From an uncultured Bacteroidaceae bacterium (GTDB lineage Bacteria; Bacteroidota; Bacteroidia; Bacteroidales; Bacteroidaceae), in the NCBI GenBank assembly GCA_905235565.1, contig CAJOLR010000038.1, forward strand, positions 1 through 36,817: a DNA stretch of 36,817 bases, in the 5' to 3' direction. A program made the position numbers and the translations under genes. Position 1 is the stretch's first letter. Every line of letters starts with the position of its first letter. The notes under the pieces were generated by a model that saw only the letters and a program-made list of their open reading frames with translations, ran no database searches and was not told the DNA's origin. Positions 25,829-34,353 of the stretch are shown piece by piece.

Positions 25829-26331
25829 AATCCAAAGAATCGTTTGTATTCAGACTCAAAGTTGGGCGTGAGTATGTTTCGTCCCATAGCGTCCATAATC
25901 TGCTGCCTGGTCCAGAACCGGCCGCCGTCCAGTTCATCGGCACTGGGATTGACCGGCCCGTCATATATGGCCCGGAACACATATACCAGCTCTTTTTCAA
26001 CCTTACTCTCAAACACGTAATGACCTATAGGGGTGGCATCGGGCACATTTATGCCCAGCTCCTCCATGACTTCACGACGGAATGCCTGCTGGACGGTCTC
26101 ACCGTATGATATGTGCCCTCCCACAGCGGTATCCCACTTGCCGGGCTGGATGGGTTTCCAGTTGGGGCGGCGCTGCAGGTAGAGTTCTCCTTTTGAGTTG
26201 AACAGGTGCAGATGCACCACGGGATGCAGAACCTTGCGGCCGTCATGCGCCTGTCCGCGCAGTATCCGGCCCAGCACATTTCCCTGCTCATCGACAATAG
26301 GGAACAACTCGTTGTCATTATCACGATTCAT
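25825..26331 (-). CDS. NUDIX hydrolase heading the cobUTSC operon
   Basis: 168 residues from the ATG at 26331 (MNRDNDNELFPIVDEQGNVLG). The NUDIX box is GHISYGETVQQAFRREVMEELGI, near the GX5EX7REUXEEXGU pattern. Closest to YfcD/isopentenyl-diphosphate isomerase-like NUDIX proteins, with HPVVHLHLFNSKGELYLQRRP. An in-frame ATG at 26415 would put the promoter inside the gene, so I reject it. Overlap with cobU by 4 nt means co-translation with cobalamin genes; no known B12 step needs it. It might remove a damaged or unwanted nucleotide, but this is open. Confidence 0.85.
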   Translation of the reverse strand: MNRDNDNELFPIVDEQGNVLGRILRGQAHDGRKVLHPVVHLHLFNSKGELYLQRRPNWKPIQPGKWDTAVGGHISYGETVQQAFRREVMEELGINVPDATPIGHYVFESKVEKELVYVFRAIYDGPVNPSADELDGGRFWTRQQIMDAMGRNILTPNFESEYKRFFGL

Positions 26332-26336
26332 TGATG

Positions 26337-26344
26337 CAAAGATA
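26337..26344 (-). promoter_or_regulatory. -7 promoter box of the NUDIX-cobUTSC operon
   Basis: Minus-strand TATCTTTG, exact match, ending only 5 nt before the ATG at 26331. If used, the transcript would begin at or next to the start codon, so it would be leaderless. Confidence 0.5.
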
Positions 26345-26363
26345 ACAAAAGCATCTGTCAAAA

Positions 26364-26388
26364 CGACGCATTGGGGTCGTTTCGTTCT
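26364..26388 (+). repeat. remnant of the 76-bp repeat, left arm only
   Basis: GACGCATTGGGGTCGTTT matches the GACGCAAAGGGGTCGTTT left arm of copies A and B with two differences, then diverges. No right arm follows. It lies in the promoter region between the divergent NUDIX and barrel-protein genes. Confidence 0.5.
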
Positions 26389-26480
26389 TATAAAGCGGAC
26401 TCTATCCTTTATCATCCGGGTGAGTGACTTGTGTAAACATCAGAAAACGTAACCGCCTGGGTCTCTTTCACATTTTTTTG

Positions 26481-26488
26481 TATCTTTG
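26481..26488 (+). promoter_or_regulatory. -7 promoter box of the 26523 operon
   Basis: TATCTTTG, exact match, 34 nt upstream of the ATG at 26523. Probably drives the barrel gene, the ABC genes and the cobJ to cobD cluster downstream, since the genes up to 34353 are all spaced by 10 nt or less or overlap. Confidence 0.6.
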
Positions 26489-26522
26489 TGAATGTTGAAA
26501 ACTACAAATTATTTTTGTAACA

Positions 26523-27245
26523 ATGGAAAGCAATCACAAATCTATCGTTTTAGCTGCCATTTGTCTGGTACTTTTCTTTATGGTACCTGTGCCGGTGTGT
26601 GCTCAAGACGATATTGTCTCCAGTTTTCAGACAGAGTTAAGCTCCCGATACTCGTGGCGTGGAATTGACTATGGGACTCCCATGGCAAGCGGCACACTTG
26701 ATATCGGATGGAAGGGGCTCCATCTGGAGGCGTTCGGCGGATCTGCGTTCGGTAATGGAGCAGGAGTGTATGAGATTGACATGACGGCCTACTTTGAGCT
26801 TGGTAATTTCTGCTTTGGAGTAACTGACTATTGGCTGAATACCGACAACCCGAGATACTTCCGTTTCAGTATGCCCGAAACTGGCCATCTCTGGGAGGCT
26901 TATGCCGAATATTATTCCGGTGCAGTAAGCGTGGGCTGGTACACCTTTTTCGCCGGCCAGGACAGGGATGAAGATGATAATAAGCAGTGGAGCTCATATA
27001 TAGAGCTGACATCTGCCGGATTGGAACTGGCAGGGCTGACGTGGCAGGCTCAGCTGGGTATAGTTCCCTGGAGTACTGATTTTTACGGGACCAGCGGATT
27101 TGCCGTCAGTAATGTAGGCCTGAGAGTATCAAGGGATATCCTATCGTCGGACCGTCTCAGTATGCCTGTCTATATGCAGTTTACCGCAAATCCAGTGGTG
27201 GAGTCATTATACTTCTCTATGGGCTTGACACTTACTTTTGAATAA
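26523..27245 (+). CDS. small outer-membrane beta-barrel protein, TorF/TIGR02001-like
   Basis: 240 residues. Signal peptide (MESNHKSIVLAAICLVLFFMVPVPVCAQ). The mature part alternates hydrophobic and polar residues throughout with a repeated pattern (SSFQTELSSRYSWRGIDYGTPMASGTLDIGWKGLHLEAFGGSAFG), and ends ...ESLYFSMGLTLTFE, as beta-barrels do. SRYSWRGID is like the SDYVFRGI opening of the TorF/TIGR02001 putative porin family. No domain gives a substrate. Precedes the ABC transporter genes by 10 nt, suggesting an outer-membrane channel for the same solute. Confidence 0.75.
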   Translation: MESNHKSIVLAAICLVLFFMVPVPVCAQDDIVSSFQTELSSRYSWRGIDYGTPMASGTLDIGWKGLHLEAFGGSAFGNGAGVYEIDMTAYFELGNFCFGVTDYWLNTDNPRYFRFSMPETGHLWEAYAEYYSGAVSVGWYTFFAGQDRDEDDNKQWSSYIELTSAGLELAGLTWQAQLGIVPWSTDFYGTSGFAVSNVGLRVSRDILSSDRLSMPVYMQFTANPVVESLYFSMGLTLTFE

Positions 27246-27255
27246 GTGCCATAAT

Positions 27256-28788
27256 ATGAAATACTGTAAATTAAGAGGGCTGTTCTATATAGTGATACTT
27301 GTTGCGGGTGTTTGCTTGGCGGCATGCGGCTCTCATTCGGGAAAACGACTGCAGGGGCCTCCCGAGTCAATCGATGATTTGAGGCAAGCCCGCCTGGGAA
27401 CGTGGACAGAAAGCGGTGAGGAATACTATCTGGAGAAGTTATTTCCTGAAGCTAAGTTTGTAAGGCTTGACTACCTGAGCGATCTGGTGCAGAACCTGCT
27501 TATCGGTAAGGTTGATGCCATTATGATACAGCGTATCATGGCTGATATACTGATTAAGGAAGGTATGGCCATTGACTATTTTCCGGACACACTCTGCAGT
27601 GTTCCCGATGTATATGCATTCACCGTATCCGAACGTGGGCGCATACTACAGCAGCAGGTCAACGAATACGTGGCTGCAATTGATGCCGACGGCACTCTTG
27701 ACAGCCTTAAGAGAAAATGGCTGGAAGGCGAAGAGAACGACAGAGTCTTTACCAGGGCAGAGAGCTCGGGAGAGAACGGAACCATCGTGATAGGCAGTTC
27801 AGTTGAGTCAGTGCCGTATTCATACATAAAGAATGGTGAGGCTACCGGCTACGAGATAGAGATCCTTGACAGGTTCTGTGCCGCTTACGGCTATAAATAC
27901 AAATTGATTACAAGTGAATTTGATGCTATGATAGCCAGCTTGTCGGCAGGTAAGATTGACATCGCGGCCTCTTATATAGAGGATGTTCCAGGGCGTGACG
28001 ATAACGTTCTGTTTTCCATTCCCATAGAAGAAGGCTGCTGCGTCATGGTGTACCGAACTGGCCAGGCTGTCGGCGGCGGTTTCTTAAGATCACTGGGCCG
28101 AAAGGTCAGGGCTACTCTGATTGACGAGGACCGCTGGAAGATGATTGCCGGAGGAATAGGGGTTACATTGGTTATCACCCTGTTGGCATCCGTTTTCGGT
28201 ACACTGCTAGGATTTGTTGTCTATCTGCTTTACCATGAGAAACATGCCGCCTTGAACAGAATCATAGACACATCGGTCAGGTTCCTTCAGGGACTGCCGG
28301 ACCTGATACTGCTCATGTTCTTCTATTATGCTGTATTTGGCAATGTTGATATAAGCGGTACCATTGTTGCCGTCATAGTGTTTGCACTGATATTGAGCGT
28401 GTCGGTGTTCATCATGCTTAAGAGCGGCAGTGAAAGCATACCGAAAGGACAGACTGAGGCCGCGCTGGCTCTGGGATTCACCGAACGCAGGACGTTCCTA
28501 AAGTTCATATTGCCGCAGGTGGTTACAGTATTCTTTCCCACCTATCAGAACAAGCTGGTGGACCTTATGCTCTCCACCTCTGTGGTGGGATACATCGCAG
28601 TGCAGGATCTGACCCGGGTGGGTGATCTCATCCGCTCCCGTACCTTTGACGCATTCGTCCCGCTCATCATAGCCTCGCTTATATACTTCCTTATATCCTG
28701 GCTTATAATCAAGGGAATGGACCTTCTGCTAAAGAGAATCGATACAAGAAACCGTAAACCCGAACAAATACTAAAAGGAGTGAAGTGA
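27256..28788 (+). CDS. lipoprotein: substrate-binding lobes (order 2-1) fused to ABC permease
   Basis: 510 residues from the ATG at 27256; lipobox CLAAC. Residues about 40-162 look like lobe 2 plus the C-terminal helix of an amino-acid binding protein (ARLGTWTESGEEYYLEKLFPEAKFVRLDYLSDLVQNLLIGKVDAI and DADGTLDSLKRKWLEGE). Residues about 175-275 look like lobe 1 (IVIGSSVESVPYSYIKNGEATGYEIEIL; SLSAGKIDIAASYIEDVPGR). Residues about 296-500 are a HisM/GlnP-type permease with the EAALALGFTERRTFLKFILPQ coupling motif. So the binding lobes occur in reversed order, or two truncated copies are in tandem. The next gene encodes the ATPase and overlaps by one base. Solute unknown. Confidence 0.82.
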   Translation: MKYCKLRGLFYIVILVAGVCLAACGSHSGKRLQGPPESIDDLRQARLGTWTESGEEYYLEKLFPEAKFVRLDYLSDLVQNLLIGKVDAIMIQRIMADILIKEGMAIDYFPDTLCSVPDVYAFTVSERGRILQQQVNEYVAAIDADGTLDSLKRKWLEGEENDRVFTRAESSGENGTIVIGSSVESVPYSYIKNGEATGYEIEILDRFCAAYGYKYKLITSEFDAMIASLSAGKIDIAASYIEDVPGRDDNVLFSIPIEEGCCVMVYRTGQAVGGGFLRSLGRKVRATLIDEDRWKMIAGGIGVTLVITLLASVFGTLLGFVVYLLYHEKHAALNRIIDTSVRFLQGLPDLILLMFFYYAVFGNVDISGTIVAVIVFALILSVSVFIMLKSGSESIPKGQTEAALALGFTERRTFLKFILPQVVTVFFPTYQNKLVDLMLSTSVVGYIAVQDLTRVGDLIRSRTFDAFVPLIIASLIYFLISWLIIKGMDLLLKRIDTRNRKPEQILKGVK

Positions 28789-29894
28789 TGAGTGAGACGC
28801 TGATAAGGATAAAGAACCTGACCAAGAGATATGACAATGTCACGCCTCTATGTGGTGTCAATCTTGATATTCACAAGGGGGATATCATTGCGGTAATAGG
28901 CCCTTCCGGGACTGGAAAGTCCACCCTTATTCGAATGATTAACCGTATGGAGACTCCCACAGACGGCAGTATAATGTTTGATGGCGAGGACATAACAGCC
29001 CCGGGGTGCCGCATTGACCTGGTGCGCCGTAAAATCGGCATGATATTCCAGTCTTTCAACCTGTTCTCTCATCTTACGGTTATAGAGAATATCATGGCGG
29101 CTCCGGTATCGTTGCTGCATCTCGGCAGGCAGGAGGCCTATCAACAGGCCATGACACTGCTCAAGAGTGTGGGACTGCAGAGCAAGGCGCTTAACTACCC
29201 GTCTCAACTGAGTGGCGGTCAGCAGCAGCGCATAGCCATTGTCAGGGCGCTTGCCATGAAACCGGAGATATTGCTTTTTGACGAGCCTACCAGCGCCCTT
29301 GACCCTACTATGGTGGGCGAGGTGGAAAGCGTCATAGGCAGGGTGGCTCGTGAGGGTGTGACGATGATGATAGTAACACACAGTATGGATTTTGCCCGTA
29401 AAATATCCAATCGTGTGCTTTACCTTGATGAGGGTGGGGTGTATGAGGAGGGCTCTCCTGAGCAGATTTTTGAAAATCCCAGCCGGGAAAAGACACGCCA
29501 GTTCATCCGGCGTCTGAAGGTGCTGAACATCTTTATTGATTCACAAGATGTCGACTTGCTGGGCTGCAACACTACCATAGAAGAATTCTGTGCCAAAAAC
29601 GATATTGTGGGCAGTACACGTGGAGCCCTTATATCTCTTTTTGAGGAGGTGTGTGTGGTGACGCTGCTGCCCCGTCTCAGTGAGCCCCGTATCAAAGTCA
29701 CTTTGGAATATGGCCGCGATGGTATTCTGACTGCAGCCTTTGATTACAACGGTGACCGTTTTGATGTCAGAGAGAGCGACGATGATATCTCGCTGGCCAT
29801 AATAAAATCGCACTCCGCCCGGATGGAATACAGTTACAAGGACGGTGATGCCATGCCGAATCATCTGTCCATATTTTTGTACCAATATGAGTAA
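28788..29894 (+). CDS. ABC transporter ATPase with C-terminal extension
   Basis: 368 residues from the ATG at 28788, behind a rare clear Shine-Dalgarno (AAAGGAG at 28774-28780). ATPase core 1-240: Walker A GPSGTGKST, Q-loop IFQSFNLF, signature LSGGQQQRIAI, Walker B LLFDEPTSALD, H-loop VTHSMD; polar amino acid (HisP/GlnQ) subfamily. Residues about 250-368 are extra: IEEFCAKNDIVGSTRGALISLFEEVCVV, GRDGILTAAFDYNGDRFDV and SYKDGDAMPNHLSIFLY. That part resembles a GHKL/anti-sigma ATPase fold but lacks the N-box Asn, so I call it only a candidate. Overlaps cobJ by 8 nt. Confidence 0.88.
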   Translation: MSETLIRIKNLTKRYDNVTPLCGVNLDIHKGDIIAVIGPSGTGKSTLIRMINRMETPTDGSIMFDGEDITAPGCRIDLVRRKIGMIFQSFNLFSHLTVIENIMAAPVSLLHLGRQEAYQQAMTLLKSVGLQSKALNYPSQLSGGQQQRIAIVRALAMKPEILLFDEPTSALDPTMVGEVESVIGRVAREGVTMMIVTHSMDFARKISNRVLYLDEGGVYEEGSPEQIFENPSREKTRQFIRRLKVLNIFIDSQDVDLLGCNTTIEEFCAKNDIVGSTRGALISLFEEVCVVTLLPRLSEPRIKVTLEYGRDGILTAAFDYNGDRFDVRESDDDISLAIIKSHSARMEYSYKDGDAMPNHLSIFLYQYE

Positions 29895-31293
29895 AGGAAA
29901 GATAACGGTTGCCGGGATAGGCCCGGGGAGTGAGTCCGATGTTACACCGGCGGTGGCGCAGGCCCTGCGTGAGTGCGATGTGGTAGTGGGCTACAAGTAC
30001 TATTTCAGGTTTGTGGAGCAGTATCTCAGCCTCGGTACCGAGTGCGTTGACACCGGTATGAAACGCGAGCGTGACCGCGCCCGCCAGGCGTTCGATCTGG
30101 CGGAGCAGGGTCGTAAGGTATGTGTGATAAGCTCCGGTGACTCAGGTATTTACGGCATGGCTCCGCTCATCTGGGAGATGTGTCGGGAACGAGGCAGTGA
30201 GATGGAGATTGAGGTACTGCCGGGCATCAGCGCTTTCCAGAAGGCGGCATCGTTGCTGGGTGCGCCCATCGGACATGATTTCTGCGTCATATCGCTGTCG
30301 GACCTGATGACTCCGTGGGAGTTGATTGAGAAACGCATCACTGCCGCGGCGCAGGCTGATTTTGTAACGGCAGTTTACAATCCCAAGAGCGTTGAGCGTT
30401 ACTGGCAGCTGTATCGGCTTAAGGAGCTGTTCCTAAAGGAGCGCTCGGGTGATACGCCTGTGGGTTACGTACGCCAGGCCGGACGCGATGAGCAGCAGGT
30501 GACGGTAACCACGCTGGCCGGTTTTGACCCGGAGCAGGTGGATATGTTCACGGTTGTGATAATAGGCAACAGCCAGTCCTACAACTGGAACGGCACCATG
30601 ATCACTCCGCGCGGGTATTACCGGGAGGAACAGGATGATAACGTTGGTGTAGGGCAGGAGATAATGATAAGGAGTTTCCGTACTATCCAGGGGCTGCTCA
30701 AGCGCCGCGACTGGCCGCTGGGACACAAGTGGGCGCTTCTGCACGCCATCCATACCACGGCCGATTTTGAGATGGAGGATATCCTCTACACAGACCCTGA
30801 TGCGGTGGAGTCGCTGTACGGAAAGTTCCGTGACGGCTCTTTGAAGACTATCGTTACCGATGTGACGATGGCGGCATCGGGCATACGTAAAGGCGCATTG
30901 GAGCGTCTGGGAGTGGAGGTTAAGTGCTACCTGTCCGATGAACGCACCGCCATGATGGCCCGTGATAAGGGCATAACCCGTACGCAGGCCGGCATACGTC
31001 TGGCTGTCGATGAACATCCCGATGCGCTGTTTGTTTTCGGTAACGCGCCCACCGCGCTGATGGAGCTCTGTGATCTTATCCGCAAGGGTAAGGCTCAGCC
31101 CGCAGGCGTGATTGCCGCACCCGTGGGATTTGTACATGTTCGTGAGAGCAAGTATATGGTAAAGCCGTTTACAGGCATACCAAAACTGATTGTTGAGGGC
31201 CGAAAGGGAGGCAGCAACCTGGCAGCAACCCTTACCAACGCCATCCTTACCTTTGATGACGCCGCCCAGCTAAAACCCGGTCGCGATGTTTAA
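29887..31293 (+). CDS. cobJ: CobJ-CbiC fusion: precorrin-3B C17-methyltransferase plus precorrin-8X methylmutase
   Basis: 468 residues from the ATG at 29887. CobJ/CbiH part about 1-245: VAGIGPGSESDVTPAVAQAL, GDSGIYGMAPLIWE, LPGISAFQKAASLLGAPIGHDFCVISLSDLMTPWE, a SAM-dependent methyltransferase that also contracts the ring. CbiC/CobH part about 257-468: FRTIQGLLKRRDW, catalytic His289 in AIHTTADFEM, VTDVTMAASGI, FVFGNAPTALMEL and VGFVHVRESK; it moves the C11 methyl to C12. Both join as one chain. An upstream in-frame start at 29845 lies inside the ATPase gene and is rejected. Overlaps the next gene by 8 nt. Confidence 0.95.
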   Translation: MSKGKITVAGIGPGSESDVTPAVAQALRECDVVVGYKYYFRFVEQYLSLGTECVDTGMKRERDRARQAFDLAEQGRKVCVISSGDSGIYGMAPLIWEMCRERGSEMEIEVLPGISAFQKAASLLGAPIGHDFCVISLSDLMTPWELIEKRITAAAQADFVTAVYNPKSVERYWQLYRLKELFLKERSGDTPVGYVRQAGRDEQQVTVTTLAGFDPEQVDMFTVVIIGNSQSYNWNGTMITPRGYYREEQDDNVGVGQEIMIRSFRTIQGLLKRRDWPLGHKWALLHAIHTTADFEMEDILYTDPDAVESLYGKFRDGSLKTIVTDVTMAASGIRKGALERLGVEVKCYLSDERTAMMARDKGITRTQAGIRLAVDEHPDALFVFGNAPTALMELCDLIRKGKAQPAGVIAAPVGFVHVRESKYMVKPFTGIPKLIVEGRKGGSNLAATLTNAILTFDDAAQLKPGRDV

Positions 31294-32545
31294 AAATGAC
31301 GCAAAACGCGCTCGGCCCGAAGGGGCGCTTTTACCAAGCGAAGCGACTAAAAGAAACGACCCCTTTGCGTCGTTTTTGATCATTGGCATAAGCGACAACC
31401 CTGAGCAGGAGCTCAGTAAGGAGGCGCTGGAGGCTATTGCATGCGGAAAGGTGTTCTCCGGCGGCAAGCGTCACTACGAGCTCATTAAGAGCCGTCTGCC
31501 GCAGGGCGCCAGGTGGATTGATATTACCGTTCCGCTGACAGATGTCTTCAAGCAGTACAAAGGCCACCGGGAGATTGTGGTGTTTGCATCGGGCGACCCT
31601 CTCTTCTACGGATTTGCCGCAACCCTGCAGCGTGAGTTTCCCGATGCACGGATTGAGGTCTATCCCTGGTTCAACTCACTTCAGATGCTGGCTCACCGTA
31701 TGCTGCTGCCGTATCAGGATATGCGTGCCGTATCCCTGACCGGCCGCGCCTGGAAGGATTTTGAGAACGCCCTGATACGCGGAGAGAAACTGATAGGGGT
31801 GTTGACCGATAAGACCCGCACGCCACGGGCCATTGCCGCCATGATGCAGGAGTACGGCTATGACAATTACAGCATAACCATAGGCGAATGCATGGGCAAT
31901 CCGGATCATGAGAAGGTAACCACCATGACCGTAGCCCAGGCAATGTTTTACGATGCCGCTCAGCCCAACTGCCTGATACTGCAGCAGGCAGAGAGCCGCG
32001 GACGTCTGTTCGGAATACCCGAGGAGCGTTTTGATCTGCTGGACGGCCGCGTCAATATGATAACCAAGATGCCCATCCGCCTGGCCACGCTGGCAGCGCT
32101 TGAGTTGGGCCGGCGCCGTTCATTCTGGGACATAGGTTTCTGCACCGGGTCAGTATCCATCGAGGCCCGCCTGCAGTTTCCGCACCTGGATATAACCGCC
32201 TTTGAGAAACGCCCGCAGGGCCGCGACCTGCTGCTTGCCAACAGCCGCCGCTTCGGCGCTCCCGGCATAAGCGGCGTGATAGCTGATTTCATGGAGATTG
32301 ATCCCAATCTGTATCCTGCCCCCGATGCCGTATTCATAGGCGGTCACGGCGGTCACATGAAAGAGATTCTGGAGACTATAAATCAAGTACTTATACCCGG
32401 CGGAACGATAGTATTCAATTCCGTGTCCGATGAGAGCGCGGCCGCATTCCGTCAGGGGATAGAACGTATTGGCCGCAGAGTGACCGGCTGTACCCGAATA
32501 GCGGTCGATGAACATAACCCAATCCTGATAATGAAAGCAGAATGA
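31286..32545 (+). CDS. cobL: CbiE-CbiT (CobL) with repeat-encoded N-terminus
   Basis: 419 residues. After the start MFKN, residues 5-29 (DAKRARPEGALLPSEATKRNDPFAS) are entirely from the 76-bp palindromic repeat copy C; the enzyme proper begins with FLIIGISDNPEQEL. CbiE part about 30-230 (GGKRHYEL, VVFASGDPLFYGFA, YPWFNSLQMLAHRMLLPYQD) methylates C5; CbiT part about 240-419 (LATLAALELGRRRSFWDIGFCTGSVSIEARLQFP, AVFIGGHGG) methylates C15 and decarboxylates. No ATG lies between the element and the core, so translation almost certainly runs through the element. A TTG at 31375 is the only alternative start nearby. Confidence 0.93.
   Translation: MFKNDAKRARPEGALLPSEATKRNDPFASFLIIGISDNPEQELSKEALEAIACGKVFSGGKRHYELIKSRLPQGARWIDITVPLTDVFKQYKGHREIVVFASGDPLFYGFAATLQREFPDARIEVYPWFNSLQMLAHRMLLPYQDMRAVSLTGRAWKDFENALIRGEKLIGVLTDKTRTPRAIAAMMQEYGYDNYSITIGECMGNPDHEKVTTMTVAQAMFYDAAQPNCLILQQAESRGRLFGIPEERFDLLDGRVNMITKMPIRLATLAALELGRRRSFWDIGFCTGSVSIEARLQFPHLDITAFEKRPQGRDLLLANSRRFGAPGISGVIADFMEIDPNLYPAPDAVFIGGHGGHMKEILETINQVLIPGGTIVFNSVSDESAAAFRQGIERIGRRVTGCTRIAVDEHNPILIMKAE
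31297..31372 (-). repeat. 76-bp palindromic repeat, copy C, in frame at cobL N-terminus
   Basis: Reverse complement of copy B (34351-34426) with one difference in 76 bp (final A to G). It begins TGACGC and ends GCGTCG, flanked by AAAAA and TTTTT. It adds about 25 residues between the cobL start codon and the first strand of CbiE. Confidence 0.95.
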
Positions 32546-34353
32546 ATGCAATAATATTGGTATCGGAGAGCTCGCTCAGCCTGGCCCGGAAAATCCGGAC
32601 AGCACTGACAGACTGTGAGATATACAGCCAGAAAGAACTGGATGGCTGCAAGGTGATAAAGTCTTACGCCCAGTTCATCAGGGAGAACTGGAGTAATCTG
32701 GAGCAGATAGTCTTTATAGGCGCAATGGGAATTTGCGTGCGCAGCATCGCTCCCTGCGTAAAGGATAAGTACAGGGACCCGGCTGTGGTGTGTGTTGACA
32801 GCACCGGACAGTTTGTGATACCCGTTCTGTCAGGGCACATAGGCGGAGCGAATGATCTGGCTCGCAGGATTGCTGAACTTACTGGCGGGCAGGCTGTTGT
32901 TACAACCCAAAGCGACAATGCCGGCCTTTGGGCGCTCGATACACTGGCCGCTAAGTACAACTGGAAAACGGATTTGAGCCGTGCGGCTATGAACAAGGCT
33001 ATAGCCCTGTTTGTGGAGAAGCACCCTACAGCCCTGCTGCTTGAGGTCCGTGATGCCGGCACTGATTATCTGGAGAGCACTCTGCCCGGTCACGTCAAGG
33101 TGTTCAGTAAGTATGACGATATAGATTTCAGCCAGTTCCAACTGCTCCTAACCGTTGGGCCGCATACATTTGATGCCCCGATACCTGTGCTCAGCTACTA
33201 TCCGCAGGTGCTGCGCATCGGCTTTGGATGCCGTCGTCAGTGCAGGCCTGATGGCATAGCAGAGCATATTGAGAGCACTCTCCGGGAGAACGGCCTTTCA
33301 CCGATGGCTATAGCCGGCATAGGCACAATAGGACTCAAGAAGGATGAGCCGCTGCTGGCGGCATTGCAGAGCCGCTGGCCGTGGGCCGGGACTGACATCT
33401 GGACTGCATCGGACCTGGAGGGGATTGATGTGCTCAACCCGTCGGAGAAAGCGTTTGAGGTGACAGGCGTCTATGGTGTGGCCGAAGGCGCCGCACTGCG
33501 CTCCAGCAATGATGGTATTCTGCTGATAGAGAAGCAGAAAGGCCGGCTGTCAGAGGGCAATGACTTTACATTTGCCGTTGCAATGGACGGCCATAGGATG
33601 CGCGGCGGATTCATAGAGATTGTAGGCGCCGGTCCCGGTGACCCCGAGCTTGTATCGGTGCGCGGCAAACGCATGCTGGAGCGTGCCGACCTGATACTCT
33701 ACGCCGGCAGTCTGGTACCCAAGGAACTCACCTTTTACGCCAAACCTGGCGCGGTGGTGCGTTCATCGGCCGATATGGACCTGGAGCAGCAGTTCAGCCT
33801 GATGAAGGATTTCTATGACCGGGGACTCTTTGTGGTGCGCCTGCACACCGGCGATCCCTGCATCTACGGAGCAATCCAGGAGCAGATGGCGTTCTTTGAC
33901 CGTTACGGTATGCGCTACCACATCACCCCGGGAATATCATCGTTCCAGGCCGCCGCTGCCGCATTGCGCTCCCAGTTCACCATCCCCGAGAAGGTTCAGA
34001 GCATAATCCTGACCCGCGGAGGTGGCCGCACGCCCATGCCCGAGAAGGAGCAGCTGCACAAGCTGGCCCAGTCCCAGAGCACCATGTGCATCTACCTGAG
34101 TGCCGCCATTGTGGAGCAGGTTCAGGAAGAGCTCCTGCAGGCCTATCCGCCCGAGACTCCTGTGGCAGCCTGCTACAAACTGACCTGGAAAGAGGAAAAG
34201 ATTTACCGCGGTCAGCTAAAGGACCTGGCCCGCATAGTACGCGACCACAACCTTACGCTGACCACCCTGCTGGTAGTGGGCGATGCTATAGACAACCGCC
34301 AGGGCTTGTCCCGACTTTACGCCCACGATTTCAAGCACCTGTTCCGCAAGTGA
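32542..34353 (+). CDS. cbiG: CbiG-CobM fusion: cobalt-precorrin-5A hydrolase plus precorrin-4 C11-methyltransferase
   Basis: 603 residues. CbiG part about 1-345: IVFIGAMGICVRSIAPCVKDKYRDPAVVCVDSTGQFVIPVLSGHIGGANDLARRIA, IGFGCRR, AIAGIGTIGLKKDEPLLAAL; it opens the lactone and loses acetaldehyde, a step of the anaerobic route. CobM/CbiF part about 353-600: FIEIVGAGPGDPELVSVRGKRML, DLILYAGSLVPKE, VRLHTGDPCIYGAIQEQM, TPGISSFQAAAAALRSQFTIPE. The TGA stop (34351-34353) is the first three bases of repeat copy B. Overlaps cobL by 4 nt. Confidence 0.95.
   Translation: MNAIILVSESSLSLARKIRTALTDCEIYSQKELDGCKVIKSYAQFIRENWSNLEQIVFIGAMGICVRSIAPCVKDKYRDPAVVCVDSTGQFVIPVLSGHIGGANDLARRIAELTGGQAVVTTQSDNAGLWALDTLAAKYNWKTDLSRAAMNKAIALFVEKHPTALLLEVRDAGTDYLESTLPGHVKVFSKYDDIDFSQFQLLLTVGPHTFDAPIPVLSYYPQVLRIGFGCRRQCRPDGIAEHIESTLRENGLSPMAIAGIGTIGLKKDEPLLAALQSRWPWAGTDIWTASDLEGIDVLNPSEKAFEVTGVYGVAEGAALRSSNDGILLIEKQKGRLSEGNDFTFAVAMDGHRMRGGFIEIVGAGPGDPELVSVRGKRMLERADLILYAGSLVPKELTFYAKPGAVVRSSADMDLEQQFSLMKDFYDRGLFVVRLHTGDPCIYGAIQEQMAFFDRYGMRYHITPGISSFQAAAAALRSQFTIPEKVQSIILTRGGGRTPMPEKEQLHKLAQSQSTMCIYLSAAIVEQVQEELLQAYPPETPVAACYKLTWKEEKIYRGQLKDLARIVRDHNLTLTTLLVVGDAIDNRQGLSRLYAHDFKHLFRK

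Noticed and set aside
31286..32545. cobL as a pseudogene because of the repeat at its start
   Set aside because: The frame is open through the repeat and all CbiE and CbiT motifs are intact.
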